Assembly: GCF_001469875.2 (NCBI RefSeq)
Contig: NZ_LOPW02000010.1
Coordinates: 319,942-383,941, forward strand
Length of the DNA: 64,000 bases
DNA from: Haloferax marisrubri
Lineage (GTDB): Archaea > Halobacteriota > Halobacteria > Halobacteriales > Haloferacaceae
Direction of reading: 5' to 3'
In this document: piece after piece, positions 26,345 through 34,664 of the stretch
Layout: the number at the start of each line of letters is the position of its first letter
Position numbering within the stretch: position 1 is the first letter of the stretch
Made by a program: the position numbers and the translations under genes
The notes under the pieces: model-generated
Databases searched by the model: none
Seen by the model: only the letters and a program-made list of their open reading frames with translations
What the model was told of the DNA's origin: nothing

Positions 26345-27124
26345 TCACCGCACGCCGAGTCGGCGCGCGGCCGTCGCCGACAGATACACACCGTTCGCGC
26401 CGACCGAGACGGGTTCGTCGGTCACCCGCGAGACGAGCGCCGCAAGGTCGCGCCGGAATGCCTCGTTTCGCTGTTCGAGCAGCGGCGTCGTCGCCTTCCC
26501 GTCGAGTTCCGTCCCGCGACTGTCGACGTAGATTTCGACAAAATCGACCTGTATCGACAGCGGTGCGTCGTCGAGGTACGTGGGAAGCGAAAGCGCCTCC
26601 AGTTGGGCTTTCGGGCCGACTGGCGCACCGGCCGCGGTGAGTACGCGACCCAGTACCGCGGCGTCGCGTCGCGGGACGAGTTCGGTCGCGCGTCGCTCGT
26701 CGTCGGTGTGAATCGTCCGGTGGCCCGCGCCGAGTGTCGTGAGCGCGTCGACGACGGCGTCGCGGGTTGCCTCGTCGACGACGAACGACGGCCGGTAGTT
26801 CTCGAGGGCGATGCTCCCCGTTGCGAACACCGCGGCGACGAGGCGGTTGAGCGCGCGGGCCGCTGGCTGGCGGAGTGTGTCGGGGACCCAGCCGTTATCG
26901 ATGGCCGTGTTCAGACCACGGACCACGTCCGGGACGCTTCCGTCCATCCACTCGCGAACGCGACTCCGCGGGAGGTCGAGCGCGGTGCCGACCGCGGTCG
27001 ACCCCTTATCGGGGTTGGCTGCGACGTAGTCCATCGTCTCGCGATACTGCAGGACGTACTCCCACGGGTCATCGACCGGCGTCGCATACGTCCGCGCGAC
27101 TACTGGCTCCGTCGCAAGCGGCAT
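26345..27124 (-). CDS. HTH protein with a LAGLIDADG-like C-terminal region (uncharacterised)
   Basis: The 259-residue protein starts MPLATEPVVARTYATP. An N-terminal segment (about 25-85) looks like a helix-turn-helix, with ALDLPRSRVREWMDG as a probable recognition helix. From about residue 95 the sequence FATGSIALENYRPSFVV, then VVDALTTLGAG, GPKAQLEALSLPTYL and VDFVEIYVDSRGTEL follows the order of elements seen in LAGLIDADG-fold homing-endonuclease-like domains, although acidic catalytic residues cannot be assigned with confidence. It may be a DNA-binding regulator using that fold. Its last codons are duplicated at 19189-19298, 7 kb away. It is convergent with the glycosyltransferase operon. 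Confidence 0.65.
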   Translation of the reverse strand: MPLATEPVVARTYATPVDDPWEYVLQYRETMDYVAANPDKGSTAVGTALDLPRSRVREWMDGSVPDVVRGLNTAIDNGWVPDTLRQPAARALNRLVAAVFATGSIALENYRPSFVVDEATRDAVVDALTTLGAGHRTIHTDDERRATELVPRRDAAVLGRVLTAAGAPVGPKAQLEALSLPTYLDDAPLSIQVDFVEIYVDSRGTELDGKATTPLLEQRNEAFRRDLAALVSRVTDEPVSVGANGVYLSATAARRLGVR

Positions 27125-27401
27125 GACGCTTAGAACGTGTTATCCAAATATAACTATCGCGGTTCAAGACATTCAGGATGTAAACCACGACGACTGTTGT
27201 TCGAGGGCGTGGTTGCAATCGATTGACAACATGTTCGGATACTCCGTGCTATGTGACAGTCACTCAATCTATATTTATTAGCATGCCCAACATATGTTTG
27301 GTTGTAAGCCCGCAGGGGTCGCGTACACGCAGCAGGTGATTCATCTGTTCGCTGCTTTGCGACACGCGTCGACGACACGTCGACAGCCGTCTGTTCGGGC
27401 C

Positions 27402-27406
27402 AGGAG
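27402..27406 (+). promoter_or_regulatory. Shine-Dalgarno-like site of the pilin gene
   Basis: The GGAG in AGGAGATACACA lies about 8 bases before ATG 27414. It supports a leadered transcript for the pilin and decides against the longer in-frame ORF from 27294. Confidence 0.5.
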
Positions 27407-27413
27407 ATACACA

Positions 27414-27851
27414 ATGCAACTTACACACCTCTTCAAAGACGACTCCGCTGTTTCGCCGGTTATCGGCGTGATTCTGATGGTCGCAATTACCGTCATCCTC
27501 GCGGCCGTCATCGGGACGTTCGTCCTCGGTCTCGGTGACCAAGTCGGCGATACTGCGCCGCAAGCGAGTTTCAGTTTCGACTACGATGATACAACGCCAC
27601 AGCTCGTCATCACCCACGAAAGCGGTGAGGCCATCGACCCAGCTCGCCTGACGATTATTGGTGGCGGCCTTGACGATGTGTGGCCAGATGCCGATACTGG
27701 GTCTGACGACAACGTCGACGCGGGTGACTCCACGACGTTCGGTAGTGGCGATAGCCTCTCGGTCTCCTCGGGCGACACCATCCGTATCGTCTGGACCTCT
27801 GAATCCGGATCCAACTCTGCGACCCTGCAGACCTGGACGTACAACGGCTAA
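27414..27851 (+). CDS. Type IV pilin (PilA-like, DUF1628 H-domain)
   Basis: The 145-residue protein starts MQLTHLFKDDSAVSPVIGVI. It carries the haloarchaeal class III prepilin signature: charged residues, a cleavage region before SAVSPVIGVILMVAITVI, then a 20-residue hydrophobic segment that forms the pilus core. The mature part is acidic and Ser/Thr-rich with GGGLDDVWPDADTG and ends TLQTWTYNG. PibD-type peptidase would process it, and the protein would assemble into adhesion pili. No N-x-S/T sequon is visible in the mature part, so if it is glycosylated it is not by the usual N-linked code. In H. volcanii a pilA gene also neighbours the agl5-agl15 cluster (recalled). Confidence 0.92.
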   Translation: MQLTHLFKDDSAVSPVIGVILMVAITVILAAVIGTFVLGLGDQVGDTAPQASFSFDYDDTTPQLVITHESGEAIDPARLTIIGGGLDDVWPDADTGSDDNVDAGDSTTFGSGDSLSVSSGDTIRIVWTSESGSNSATLQTWTYNG

Positions 27852-27964
27852 ACAACCTTTCAGATTTTTCGCGAGCGCATCAGACTCAGAGAGAACTCAC
27901 CGTGTCGTAGCGCGTAGTCCCAGTCACTAGTCTCGTAGACACCGCACAACCAAACAGGCGAGCG

Positions 27965-28120
27965 TCACCGATTCAGCCGAACGACGTCATCACACTCGGG
28001 ACAGTCCGCAAACACCCCAGTCTCGTCGTCTTCCGTCTCGAACTCGATTAACACGTGGTACTCGTGGAGTTCCGTCTCGCAGTCCGGACAACGGCCAATC
28101 GTCGTTGACTCGTCGATCAT
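27965..28120 (-). CDS. Small zinc-ribbon protein
   Basis: The 51-residue protein starts MIDESTTIGRCPDCETEL and has two CPxC knuckles, CPDC at residues 11-14 and CPEC near residue 43, separated by a beta-rich stretch HEYHVLIEFETEDDETG. Single-domain zinc ribbons of this size are widespread in haloarchaea with unknown function, perhaps in protein or nucleic acid binding. The frame is open upstream for 33 codons, but the upstream part has no resemblance to the family. It stands alone between the pilin and the YdjM-type gene. Confidence 0.75.
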   Translation of the reverse strand: MIDESTTIGRCPDCETELHEYHVLIEFETEDDETGVFADCPECDDVVRLNR

Positions 28121-28505
28121 AGAGGGGATGGCAGGGAGCGTGTGCTCGCACGTGTGCTCCCAGGCGCGACTACGGCAAACACAACCATATCCATTGGGGT
28201 TGCGCCACTCCGTGTTCACACGGAGGCGACGCCAACTGCACTACAGTCGTCGACGACACACGCCAGACCAACTCTCAGCGGAGATCGCGGAGACCAATCC
28301 GGTTGTGACCGTCCCCGAGTCAGTAACCCACCGGCCGATGTGGGTGCCCACTCGGGTACGCAGTCGTCGTTCGATGTTGGGTGCCGAGCTGACAACTCGT
28401 CCCACCCCAACAATCATGTATGTTAGCATGGCACAAAACAGTTGGTATTCTAACTACTTTCGTCAGCTTGTGAAACACCCATATGTACGTTACACCACCA
28501 GAGTG
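28121..28505. other. Intergenic region, no gene seen
   Basis: These 385 bp between two minus-strand genes contain only shadow frames of low quality. The start of the zinc-ribbon gene and the end of the YdjM-type gene mark its borders. I see no repeat or RNA gene. Confidence 0.5.
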
Positions 28506-29081
28506 TCACGTCGCCGCTCGACGCTGCCGTCGTCGATAGACGCTCACGAGCCAGATGGCCACGGCACCGGCGAAGAGCAGATACTGAAACTGCAGTTGCG
28601 GGCTGTCGAAGCCGGCGTTGAGAATCCGAACCCACGGGGCGACATTGTCGCCGGGGTACTGAAGGCCGGGCACGACGGGCCACAACAGAAAGCCGAGTTC
28701 GCGCCACTCCTGCCGAAAGACGAGGAGGTACGAGTCGCCGACGATGTGCGACCCGATGGCGACCGCGAGAACGCGCGCTTCGGTGCCGTAGCCCTTGTGT
28801 GTGAGATACCGGCCGCCGAGGAAGACGACCGGGGTGAGTATCAGGAGTGAGTGCGCGAGCGACCGGCCGTTCGGGAGCACGCCCGCGTAGGCCAGCGGCT
28901 TGTCGATGAGATCCGGGAGTTGCGTCCCGACCGCGAGGAGGGCGAGGGTCAAGCCGTGGGGGTAGCGAAATTCCCAGTCACGCACGCGAGCGAGAGCCAC
29001 GACGGCGAGATAGCCGAGCGCGAGGTGACCGAGTGGATACACACATCGACACAGGTTCGTCCCCCGCATAAACTCATTCAT
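28506..29081 (-). CDS. YdjM/LexA-binding-type membrane-bound metal-dependent hydrolase
   Basis: The 191-residue protein starts MNEFMRGTNLCRCVYP (a second ATG lies four codons later, at 29069). It is largely hydrophobic with about five helices. The metal-ligand pattern of the YdjM family is visible in order: YPLGHLALGYL, GTQLPDLIDKPLA, RSLAHSLLIL and GSHIVGDSYLL, with conserved His, Asp, His, His, Asp. Family members are membrane-embedded hydrolases of unknown substrate, probably lipids. The open frame continues upstream to 29201, but a TATATAT element at about 29095-29105 lies 15-25 bp before the chosen ATG. It is divergent from the Agl6-like gene. Confidence 0.82.
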   Translation of the reverse strand: MNEFMRGTNLCRCVYPLGHLALGYLAVVALARVRDWEFRYPHGLTLALLAVGTQLPDLIDKPLAYAGVLPNGRSLAHSLLILTPVVFLGGRYLTHKGYGTEARVLAVAIGSHIVGDSYLLVFRQEWRELGFLLWPVVPGLQYPGDNVAPWVRILNAGFDSPQLQFQYLLFAGAVAIWLVSVYRRRQRRAAT

Positions 29082-29252
29082 CGAAATTGTTTTCGCATAT
29101 ATATTATCAATATTATATTCTGTCTTGGAAGAGTGCTCAGACGATAAACTCTTTACTGACGTGTCCGACTCTACCAGATAGAAACCGTTCGTGGGGTCCA
29201 CCGGCTACTGCAATCCAGTCTCGACGGTGCTCACAACAGGTGGTCAATCTCT

Positions 29253-30497
29253 ATGGGAACGTCAAGCGCACACAACGACGCTCAGCGTACGAAACAGCTG
29301 AGCAACGGCAAGAGCGGTACGTCAGCATCGGACGTCAGACTAAGCGGTGAGGAGTTGCTGCTGTCCGCAGACAGCGACATCACGCCCACGCTTTCGGTCG
29401 TGATGCCCACCCTCAACGAAGAAGGTGGCATCGCCCAGTGTATCGAGTGGGTCAAAGCCGCCCTCGAGGACATGCAGATCTACGGCGAGGTCGTCGTCGC
29501 CGACAGTTCGGACGACCGCACGCCCGAGATTGCGGCAGAGAACGGTGCCGTCGTCATCGAACCCGACGGCAAGGGCTACGGCTACGCCTACCTGTACGCC
29601 TTCGAGCGCGTCCGCGGCCAGTACATCGCCATGGGCGACGCCGACTGCACCTACGACTTCAAGGAGCTTCCCAAGTTGTTGAACATGGTTCGCTCCGGTG
29701 ATGCAGATATGGCCATGGGCTCGCGGCTTGAAGGTGAGATCTTGCCGGGGTCGATGCCGCCCCTGCACGAACACGTCGGGAATCCGTTGTTGACGAAATT
29801 CCTGAACGTCTTCTACGGCGCTGGCGTGAGTGACGCGCACTCGGGAATGCGCGTGTTCACGCGTGATGCCTGGGAGACCATGGAGTGTTCGTCGACGGGC
29901 ATGGAGTTCGCCAGCGAGATGATTATGGAGGCCGGCGCGAAGGATTTGGAGATCGAGGAGAAGCCGATTACCTATCATCCCCGTGAGGGTGAGGCGAACC
30001 TCGAGAGCTTCCCCGATGGCTGGCGACACGTTCGGTTTATGCTCGTGAATGCGCCCGGCTACCTGTTCTCCGCGCCTGGGTTTGGGCTGTCCATGGTTGG
30101 TGTGCTGGCGCTTCTGTTAGCGTGGACCGGCGTCGAGATCGGTGGTGCCCAGTTCGGCATTCACACCGGGATTGGTGGCGGCTTGTTGACGCTGGCCGGC
30201 TTCCAGTTGATGCTGTTCGGAGCCTTCTCGACGGTGTCTTCGGATCCGGTTCGTGGTGCGTCGGATCCGTTCACGACCTGGTTCACGGAGCATATCTCGC
30301 TTGAAAGAGGGGCGACGATTGGTTCGCTCGTGTTCCTCACCGGACTCGCCTACGGTGGCTTCCTGGCCTTTACGTGGGTGACGAGCGGGTTTAGTGCGCT
30401 CCCGATTGCCGTTGCCGACGTCGTGGCCACCGTGGCTGTGGTCATTGGCCTCCAGATGGTGTTCGGGTCGTTCCTGTTGGGGTCGCTCGCCGAGTAA
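29253..30497 (+). CDS. Agl6-like GT2 dolichol-phosphate hexosyltransferase
   Basis: The 414-residue protein has a GT2 domain (about residues 45-265): LSVVMPTLNEEGGIAQCI, VVADSSDDRTPEIA, KGYGYAYLYAFERV, MGDADCTYDF with the DxD-type metal site, and MAMGSRLEG. It is followed by four hydrophobic segments (about 280-410) ending in FGSFLLGSLAE. The layout and the order beside a pilin gene match Agl6 of the H. volcanii low-salt N-glycosylation pathway, which acts at an early step of loading sugar on dolichol phosphate (recalled). The N-terminal 40 residues are hydrophilic and Ser/Thr-rich, so an internal start is possible, although no later Met precedes the GT2 core. Confidence 0.85.
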   Translation: MGTSSAHNDAQRTKQLSNGKSGTSASDVRLSGEELLLSADSDITPTLSVVMPTLNEEGGIAQCIEWVKAALEDMQIYGEVVVADSSDDRTPEIAAENGAVVIEPDGKGYGYAYLYAFERVRGQYIAMGDADCTYDFKELPKLLNMVRSGDADMAMGSRLEGEILPGSMPPLHEHVGNPLLTKFLNVFYGAGVSDAHSGMRVFTRDAWETMECSSTGMEFASEMIMEAGAKDLEIEEKPITYHPREGEANLESFPDGWRHVRFMLVNAPGYLFSAPGFGLSMVGVLALLLAWTGVEIGGAQFGIHTGIGGGLLTLAGFQLMLFGAFSTVSSDPVRGASDPFTTWFTEHISLERGATIGSLVFLTGLAYGGFLAFTWVTSGFSALPIAVADVVATVAVVIGLQMVFGSFLLGSLAE

Positions 30498-30502
30498 TTA
30501 AA

Positions 30503-30508
30503 TTTTTT
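30503..30508 (+). terminator. T-run after the Agl6-like gene
   Basis: A run of six T lies 6 bp after the stop codon. Poly-T tracts act as intrinsic terminators in archaea. It also marks the start of the low-GC island. Confidence 0.35.
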
Positions 30509-30585
30509 GATGAATCCCAGGTGACTACTTGTTCCATTTGTAGCGTCAACGTAATTATTTTACAGCTATACTGAGATACTCGCCT

Positions 30586-31524
30586 ATGAAGTCTGCTTTG
30601 GAAACCTTGTACGGCAGCTATATGTTCCCGATGCTGTGGGCTGAAAAGCATATTGACATAGGAACAAATGTATTTGATAAGGAATGGGACCTACTCATTA
30701 TTCTTGATGCGTGCCGTGTAGATGCGCTAAAAGAAGTTTCGCCTGAATTTAATTTTCTTGATGATATTAATTCTATTTGGTCCGTTGGATCTACATCAAA
30801 AGAGTGGTACGCTAATACCTTTCAGGGCAACCGTCCAGAGATTGGAGAGACTGCTCTAGTTAGTGGAAACGGGTGGGTTGAACCACTCTTCGAGGGACAG
30901 CCAAACTGGTCATACTGGACGATGACTCGCCATTCGATTTGGCATAACAGTTCAGTAATCAATAATGCATTAGATCGACCTCTACCTTCGAAGGAAGACT
31001 TTGGCGAGTATGTCACAGTATATGAGGATCGAGGCGGCGACTGCGGAACAGTTGCCTTACCAGATGATGTGACAAATGCCGCAATAAAGACGGGGAGAGA
31101 AACGAATACTGAACGGATGGTTGTTCATTATATGCAACCACACGCGCCGTACCTGCATGAGAGAGATGGAAACAAATTACCGAAGATGCATAATTCCCCG
31201 TTTGAGTCGCTTAGAAACGGTTCTACGTCGCGTGAAGAGGTATGGGAGGCATATCTTAATAACCTAAGACTAGTATTGCATTCAGTAGAGAATCTGCTTG
31301 CGAATATTGACGCTGATGAAGTGGTGATTTCCTCGGACCATGGCGAGTTATTTGGGGAGTGTGGACTGTATTCCCATATTGCTGCATGTCCTCACCCTGC
31401 ATTGAAACGGGTCCCATGGGTGACCACGTCAGCTGAAGACACCCACCAAATGGAACCCGAACTATCAACCGAAGACATTAATGTTGATACTAAGACCAGA
31501 CTTCGAGACTTGGGATATCTGTAG
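30586..31524 (+). CDS. AlkP-superfamily (sulfatase-like) enzyme
   Basis: The 312-residue protein has LLIILDACRVDALKEV near residue 40 (first metal-binding Asp of AlkP-fold enzymes), HYMQPHAPYL in the middle and VVISSDHGELFGECGLYSHI (metal-binding Asp-His) in the last third. It ends TRLRDLGYL. The nucleophile region reads GSTSKEWYANTF, with Ser/Thr rather than the sulfatase Cys-x-Pro-Ser-Arg, so it is more likely a phosphatase or phospho-group transferase than a formylglycine sulfatase. It lacks a signal peptide. It is the first gene of the low-GC island and is convergent with the GT4 gene at 31528. Confidence 0.8.
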   Translation: MKSALETLYGSYMFPMLWAEKHIDIGTNVFDKEWDLLIILDACRVDALKEVSPEFNFLDDINSIWSVGSTSKEWYANTFQGNRPEIGETALVSGNGWVEPLFEGQPNWSYWTMTRHSIWHNSSVINNALDRPLPSKEDFGEYVTVYEDRGGDCGTVALPDDVTNAAIKTGRETNTERMVVHYMQPHAPYLHERDGNKLPKMHNSPFESLRNGSTSREEVWEAYLNNLRLVLHSVENLLANIDADEVVISSDHGELFGECGLYSHIAACPHPALKRVPWVTTSAEDTHQMEPELSTEDINVDTKTRLRDLGYL

Positions 31525-31527
31525 ATG

Positions 31528-32604
31528 TCACGCAGATATGCAAGATATTATTTCATTATACGCATCAAAAAATGCATTACACTGTGACTCTTTTGAATAA
31601 CAATTAGCTATTGTTCGTGACTGGTTAGAGAACGTGGTGCGCTCATTTACTTCTAGCTCAAAATATCTATTTACTTCCTCTACAATTTTAGCACCTATTG
31701 GTTGAACAACAAAGTCTGAATTCACTTGCTTTACTGCTTCTTTTGCCCCTGTTGTTTCGGTCACAATTGCTGGAAGACCAGCAGCCATTGCTTCAGTAAC
31801 GGATACAGCAAATGGGTCGATCCGAGCTGGATGGACGTATAATGATGCTTCGTTTAGTTCATCGACTAGGTCATCAACATATCCTTTGACTTTAACGCCA
31901 GGAACTTGTTCATAGGATGACGGGTGCTTTTGACCAACAATAGACAGCTCCGCAGACGGGTGTATCTCCCGTACTTTCGGCCAATTGTTGACGAGAATGT
32001 CAACACCTTTGTGATCGCGTCCGAAGCCTACGAAAGTTGCTTTTTTAGCTTCCAACTGAGGTCTCGTTTTTGAGAGTTCACTAGTTAAATTTTCATCAAT
32101 ATGTGGTGCTACATGAGATACGGGCATATTTGGATACTTAATCCGAAGGTAGTCTGACACAAGTTGAGAGACCGCAATCATTCCGTCACAATAATTTGCA
32201 AGAAATGATTCCAAGTTACATTCGATTCTTCTATATGTGCTCATAATTTTTTTCTTGAGCCCGCCTGGAGACAAGTGTAGATCTCCTCCATACAATTTAT
32301 GATGACTTGCTAGAAGGATAATGGGTGAATTTGGGAACTTCACCTTTAAGTGCGGTATGGCATATAGGATTTCACTATATTCTAAGATTATTGGCCTATT
32401 ATGTATGTCTGGCAGATTGAGTGAACTAAGTGTTTTCCCAACTATCGTTGCATGACTCCCGGGAATATAGCCAGGAGGAGAAACTCCAACGAACTCAGCA
32501 TCTATTGCTCTTCCAAAATCACGGTGTGCATAATGGTTGCAGACATCCTCTTGACCATAGTCCGGATATAGAAATACTGGCGGTTGGGGTTTCGAGTCAG
32601 TCAC
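31528..32604 (-). CDS. Glycosyltransferase family 4-like protein
   Basis: The 358-residue soluble protein has a two-domain GT-B layout. The acceptor half includes PIILEYSEILYAIPHLKVK and LLASHHKLYGGDLH. The donor half shows ATFVGFGRDHKGVDILV, AELSIVGQKHP, YVHPARIDPFAVSVTEA and AAGLPAIVTETTGAKE, which carries the EX7E-type glutamates of GT4 enzymes. It should transfer a sugar from a nucleotide donor to the lipid-linked glycan in the cytoplasm. It is transcribed toward the AlkP gene at 30586 and separated from the GT-C gene upstream by 120 bp. Confidence 0.82.
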   Translation of the reverse strand: MTDSKPQPPVFLYPDYGQEDVCNHYAHRDFGRAIDAEFVGVSPPGYIPGSHATIVGKTLSSLNLPDIHNRPIILEYSEILYAIPHLKVKFPNSPIILLASHHKLYGGDLHLSPGGLKKKIMSTYRRIECNLESFLANYCDGMIAVSQLVSDYLRIKYPNMPVSHVAPHIDENLTSELSKTRPQLEAKKATFVGFGRDHKGVDILVNNWPKVREIHPSAELSIVGQKHPSSYEQVPGVKVKGYVDDLVDELNEASLYVHPARIDPFAVSVTEAMAAGLPAIVTETTGAKEAVKQVNSDFVVQPIGAKIVEEVNRYFELEVNERTTFSNQSRTIANCYSKESQCNAFFDAYNEIISCISA

Positions 32605-32724
32605 AGATTGTGATTCAAGCAGTAAACATATATCTTTTATTTTCTTTAATCGCCCCCTCCATAGAATAATATTTTCATCATTCTACTCTGAACACGGTTA
32701 TGGCGTAAGTCGCATTTTGTGTTT

Positions 32725-34551
32725 CTAGAGAGGGCAAGTCACAATTGATGAATATTTGTTATCATAAATGACGGACTGGTCTGGTGTGATATTAATACCA
32801 AATTGAGAGTGACTTTGATAATACATGTAATATCCCTTGCAGTCAACTGTGTTACTACTGTTCAGTAACGTAATTGAGTGAAGGCTTGGGTCTGCGGAGG
32901 TTTCCAGACTATTTTGTTTTTCCATCCACCTCCAAGTGTACGTGTCTGCAGTAATCGATCTAGGTTGAACATATTCAAGTGCAAACTCAGCTGTCTGGAC
33001 CTGAGACGTAGACAGATGTGATGTTGGCAATCCGGGACGCTCTTCCGTTGGTGCAGTTCCGGGCGAATGAGACACAGTTACAGCAGAGAAATACACGAAA
33101 CTAGGGAGTAGCAATACGAGAAGAAGGACCAATACTTTGTTTCTAAACCTACCAAGTGAAATATTCCCTAGTGTGAACCCTACGATCGGGGCTGCAACTA
33201 TGACAATGTAGGGGACTAATCTAATTGCACGCGTATTAAACGCTGCAACTAAAACACTTCCCAACCCGGCTACAATTATACTAGAAGCAAGATAATACGA
33301 GTACGAAATTTGTTTGTCCTCATTGAGATAGTTATAGACTAGATACAGACCCATACTGGTGAAAATGGCACCGAGAAATAGCAACCCCATCGAGGTGTGC
33401 AAGAATGGTGTCAGAAAGAGATTTGCACTTTCTGAACTTGACGGTGTTGTGGCACTCTCTGGTGTAGCTATCTGCAGTATTCGCCAAACCTGAAGTCTCA
33501 AATAATCTATTTGGTACCAAAGATAAAAATTCAGCACCAGGATTGCGGATAATAGAACCTTTGAATGACGAACCTTGAGGGGTCGATCATTCAAAATCGA
33601 AGTTTCAATCCTCGACCCAATGATAAATATCAATAAGAACACAGTAAGAATAACTGCGGGGATATTGTGCGTTAGTGATAAGCAAATAGCCCCAATAATT
33701 CCAATTAGTTTTTTTGATTGACCTTCACTAAATGCGGCCCATAAACAAAGTGGGAAAAATAGCAGGGTTAAACTTTGTGCATACAAGATCACAGACCAGC
33801 GTATATGAAATGGAGCAATTGCCAAATATAGTGCTGAGAATAGGCCAATCCTCATTGATTCTCTACCAACCGACCGAAATATTTTTCTAGATACTATTGC
33901 CATGAGTATAATCCCAACTATACAACCAAAGCCAACTCCAATGAAATATGACGGCCGAGGTGGTAAGTTAGATATAATTTGAGTGACGCCTGCAGATATG
34001 TGACTGATCGGGTAATAATGGTAATAATCAATAGATTCGGGAATGATGTGGCCGAACTCACCGATATACTTTGCATATTCGTAATGCCGTCGAACATCAC
34101 GACCAATGACCTCTGAAGAGTAGTAGTAGGAACTACGTAGTGCAGTCGCGAATAGTACAATCATTCCGATGTCATACCATTTAGGAGACAAAACGAGCTT
34201 GGCACCTAAAAGACTGACAGCTACAACAACAGTTGCATAGTAGATCGAAGGGACACCTACTGCAGTTGAACGACCTATAATGGTAACACACAGAATTGAT
34301 GATGCCAAGAGGATCAGTAGTGGCTTGTTTAATTTATCATGTGGGTGAGTTGAATATCTACTATTTTGAAGAGATAGGGCGAGAAATGAACCCAAGAATA
34401 ATGTTGAACATAAGTATATCAGTACAGGTTTGCCACTCTGGAGAGAGAGTAAGAGTGCACAACCAAACCCAATAATTGAGAGGTAGCTAATGGAGAAACC
34501 TTGAGTCGATTCTCGTATACTCTCATCCATTAGTATACGAAGTGGCATCAT
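32725..34551 (-). CDS. Large polytopic membrane protein, probable GT-C glycosyltransferase or glycan polymerase
   Basis: The 608-residue protein has about 13 hydrophobic segments and a C-terminal region outside the membrane. The loop after early helices reads EVIGRDVRRHYEYAKYIG and PESIDYYHYYPISHISAG, with acidic residues placed as in GT39/GT66-like enzymes. A soluble C-terminal part (from about 500) contains FALEYVQPRSITADTYTW. No clear family name can be given. It could be a Wzy-like polymerase or a transferase using lipid-phosphate sugars. It lies between the GT4 and flippase genes in the same direction, with 113 bp after the flippase. Confidence 0.65.
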   Translation of the reverse strand: MMPLRILMDESIRESTQGFSISYLSIIGFGCALLLSLQSGKPVLIYLCSTLFLGSFLALSLQNSRYSTHPHDKLNKPLLILLASSILCVTIIGRSTAVGVPSIYYATVVVAVSLLGAKLVLSPKWYDIGMIVLFATALRSSYYYSSEVIGRDVRRHYEYAKYIGEFGHIIPESIDYYHYYPISHISAGVTQIISNLPPRPSYFIGVGFGCIVGIILMAIVSRKIFRSVGRESMRIGLFSALYLAIAPFHIRWSVILYAQSLTLLFFPLCLWAAFSEGQSKKLIGIIGAICLSLTHNIPAVILTVFLLIFIIGSRIETSILNDRPLKVRHSKVLLSAILVLNFYLWYQIDYLRLQVWRILQIATPESATTPSSSESANLFLTPFLHTSMGLLFLGAIFTSMGLYLVYNYLNEDKQISYSYYLASSIIVAGLGSVLVAAFNTRAIRLVPYIVIVAAPIVGFTLGNISLGRFRNKVLVLLLVLLLPSFVYFSAVTVSHSPGTAPTEERPGLPTSHLSTSQVQTAEFALEYVQPRSITADTYTWRWMEKQNSLETSADPSLHSITLLNSSNTVDCKGYYMYYQSHSQFGINITPDQSVIYDNKYSSIVTCPL

Positions 34552-34664
34552 TGAACTTAATAATATCTCTATTATTGTATTACATTCGGACCAACCGGTT
34601 GTGAAAGTAATATAATTCAGTTATTTAAACCGACATGGTGGTCTTGGTTCTGAGACTCTAGGTG

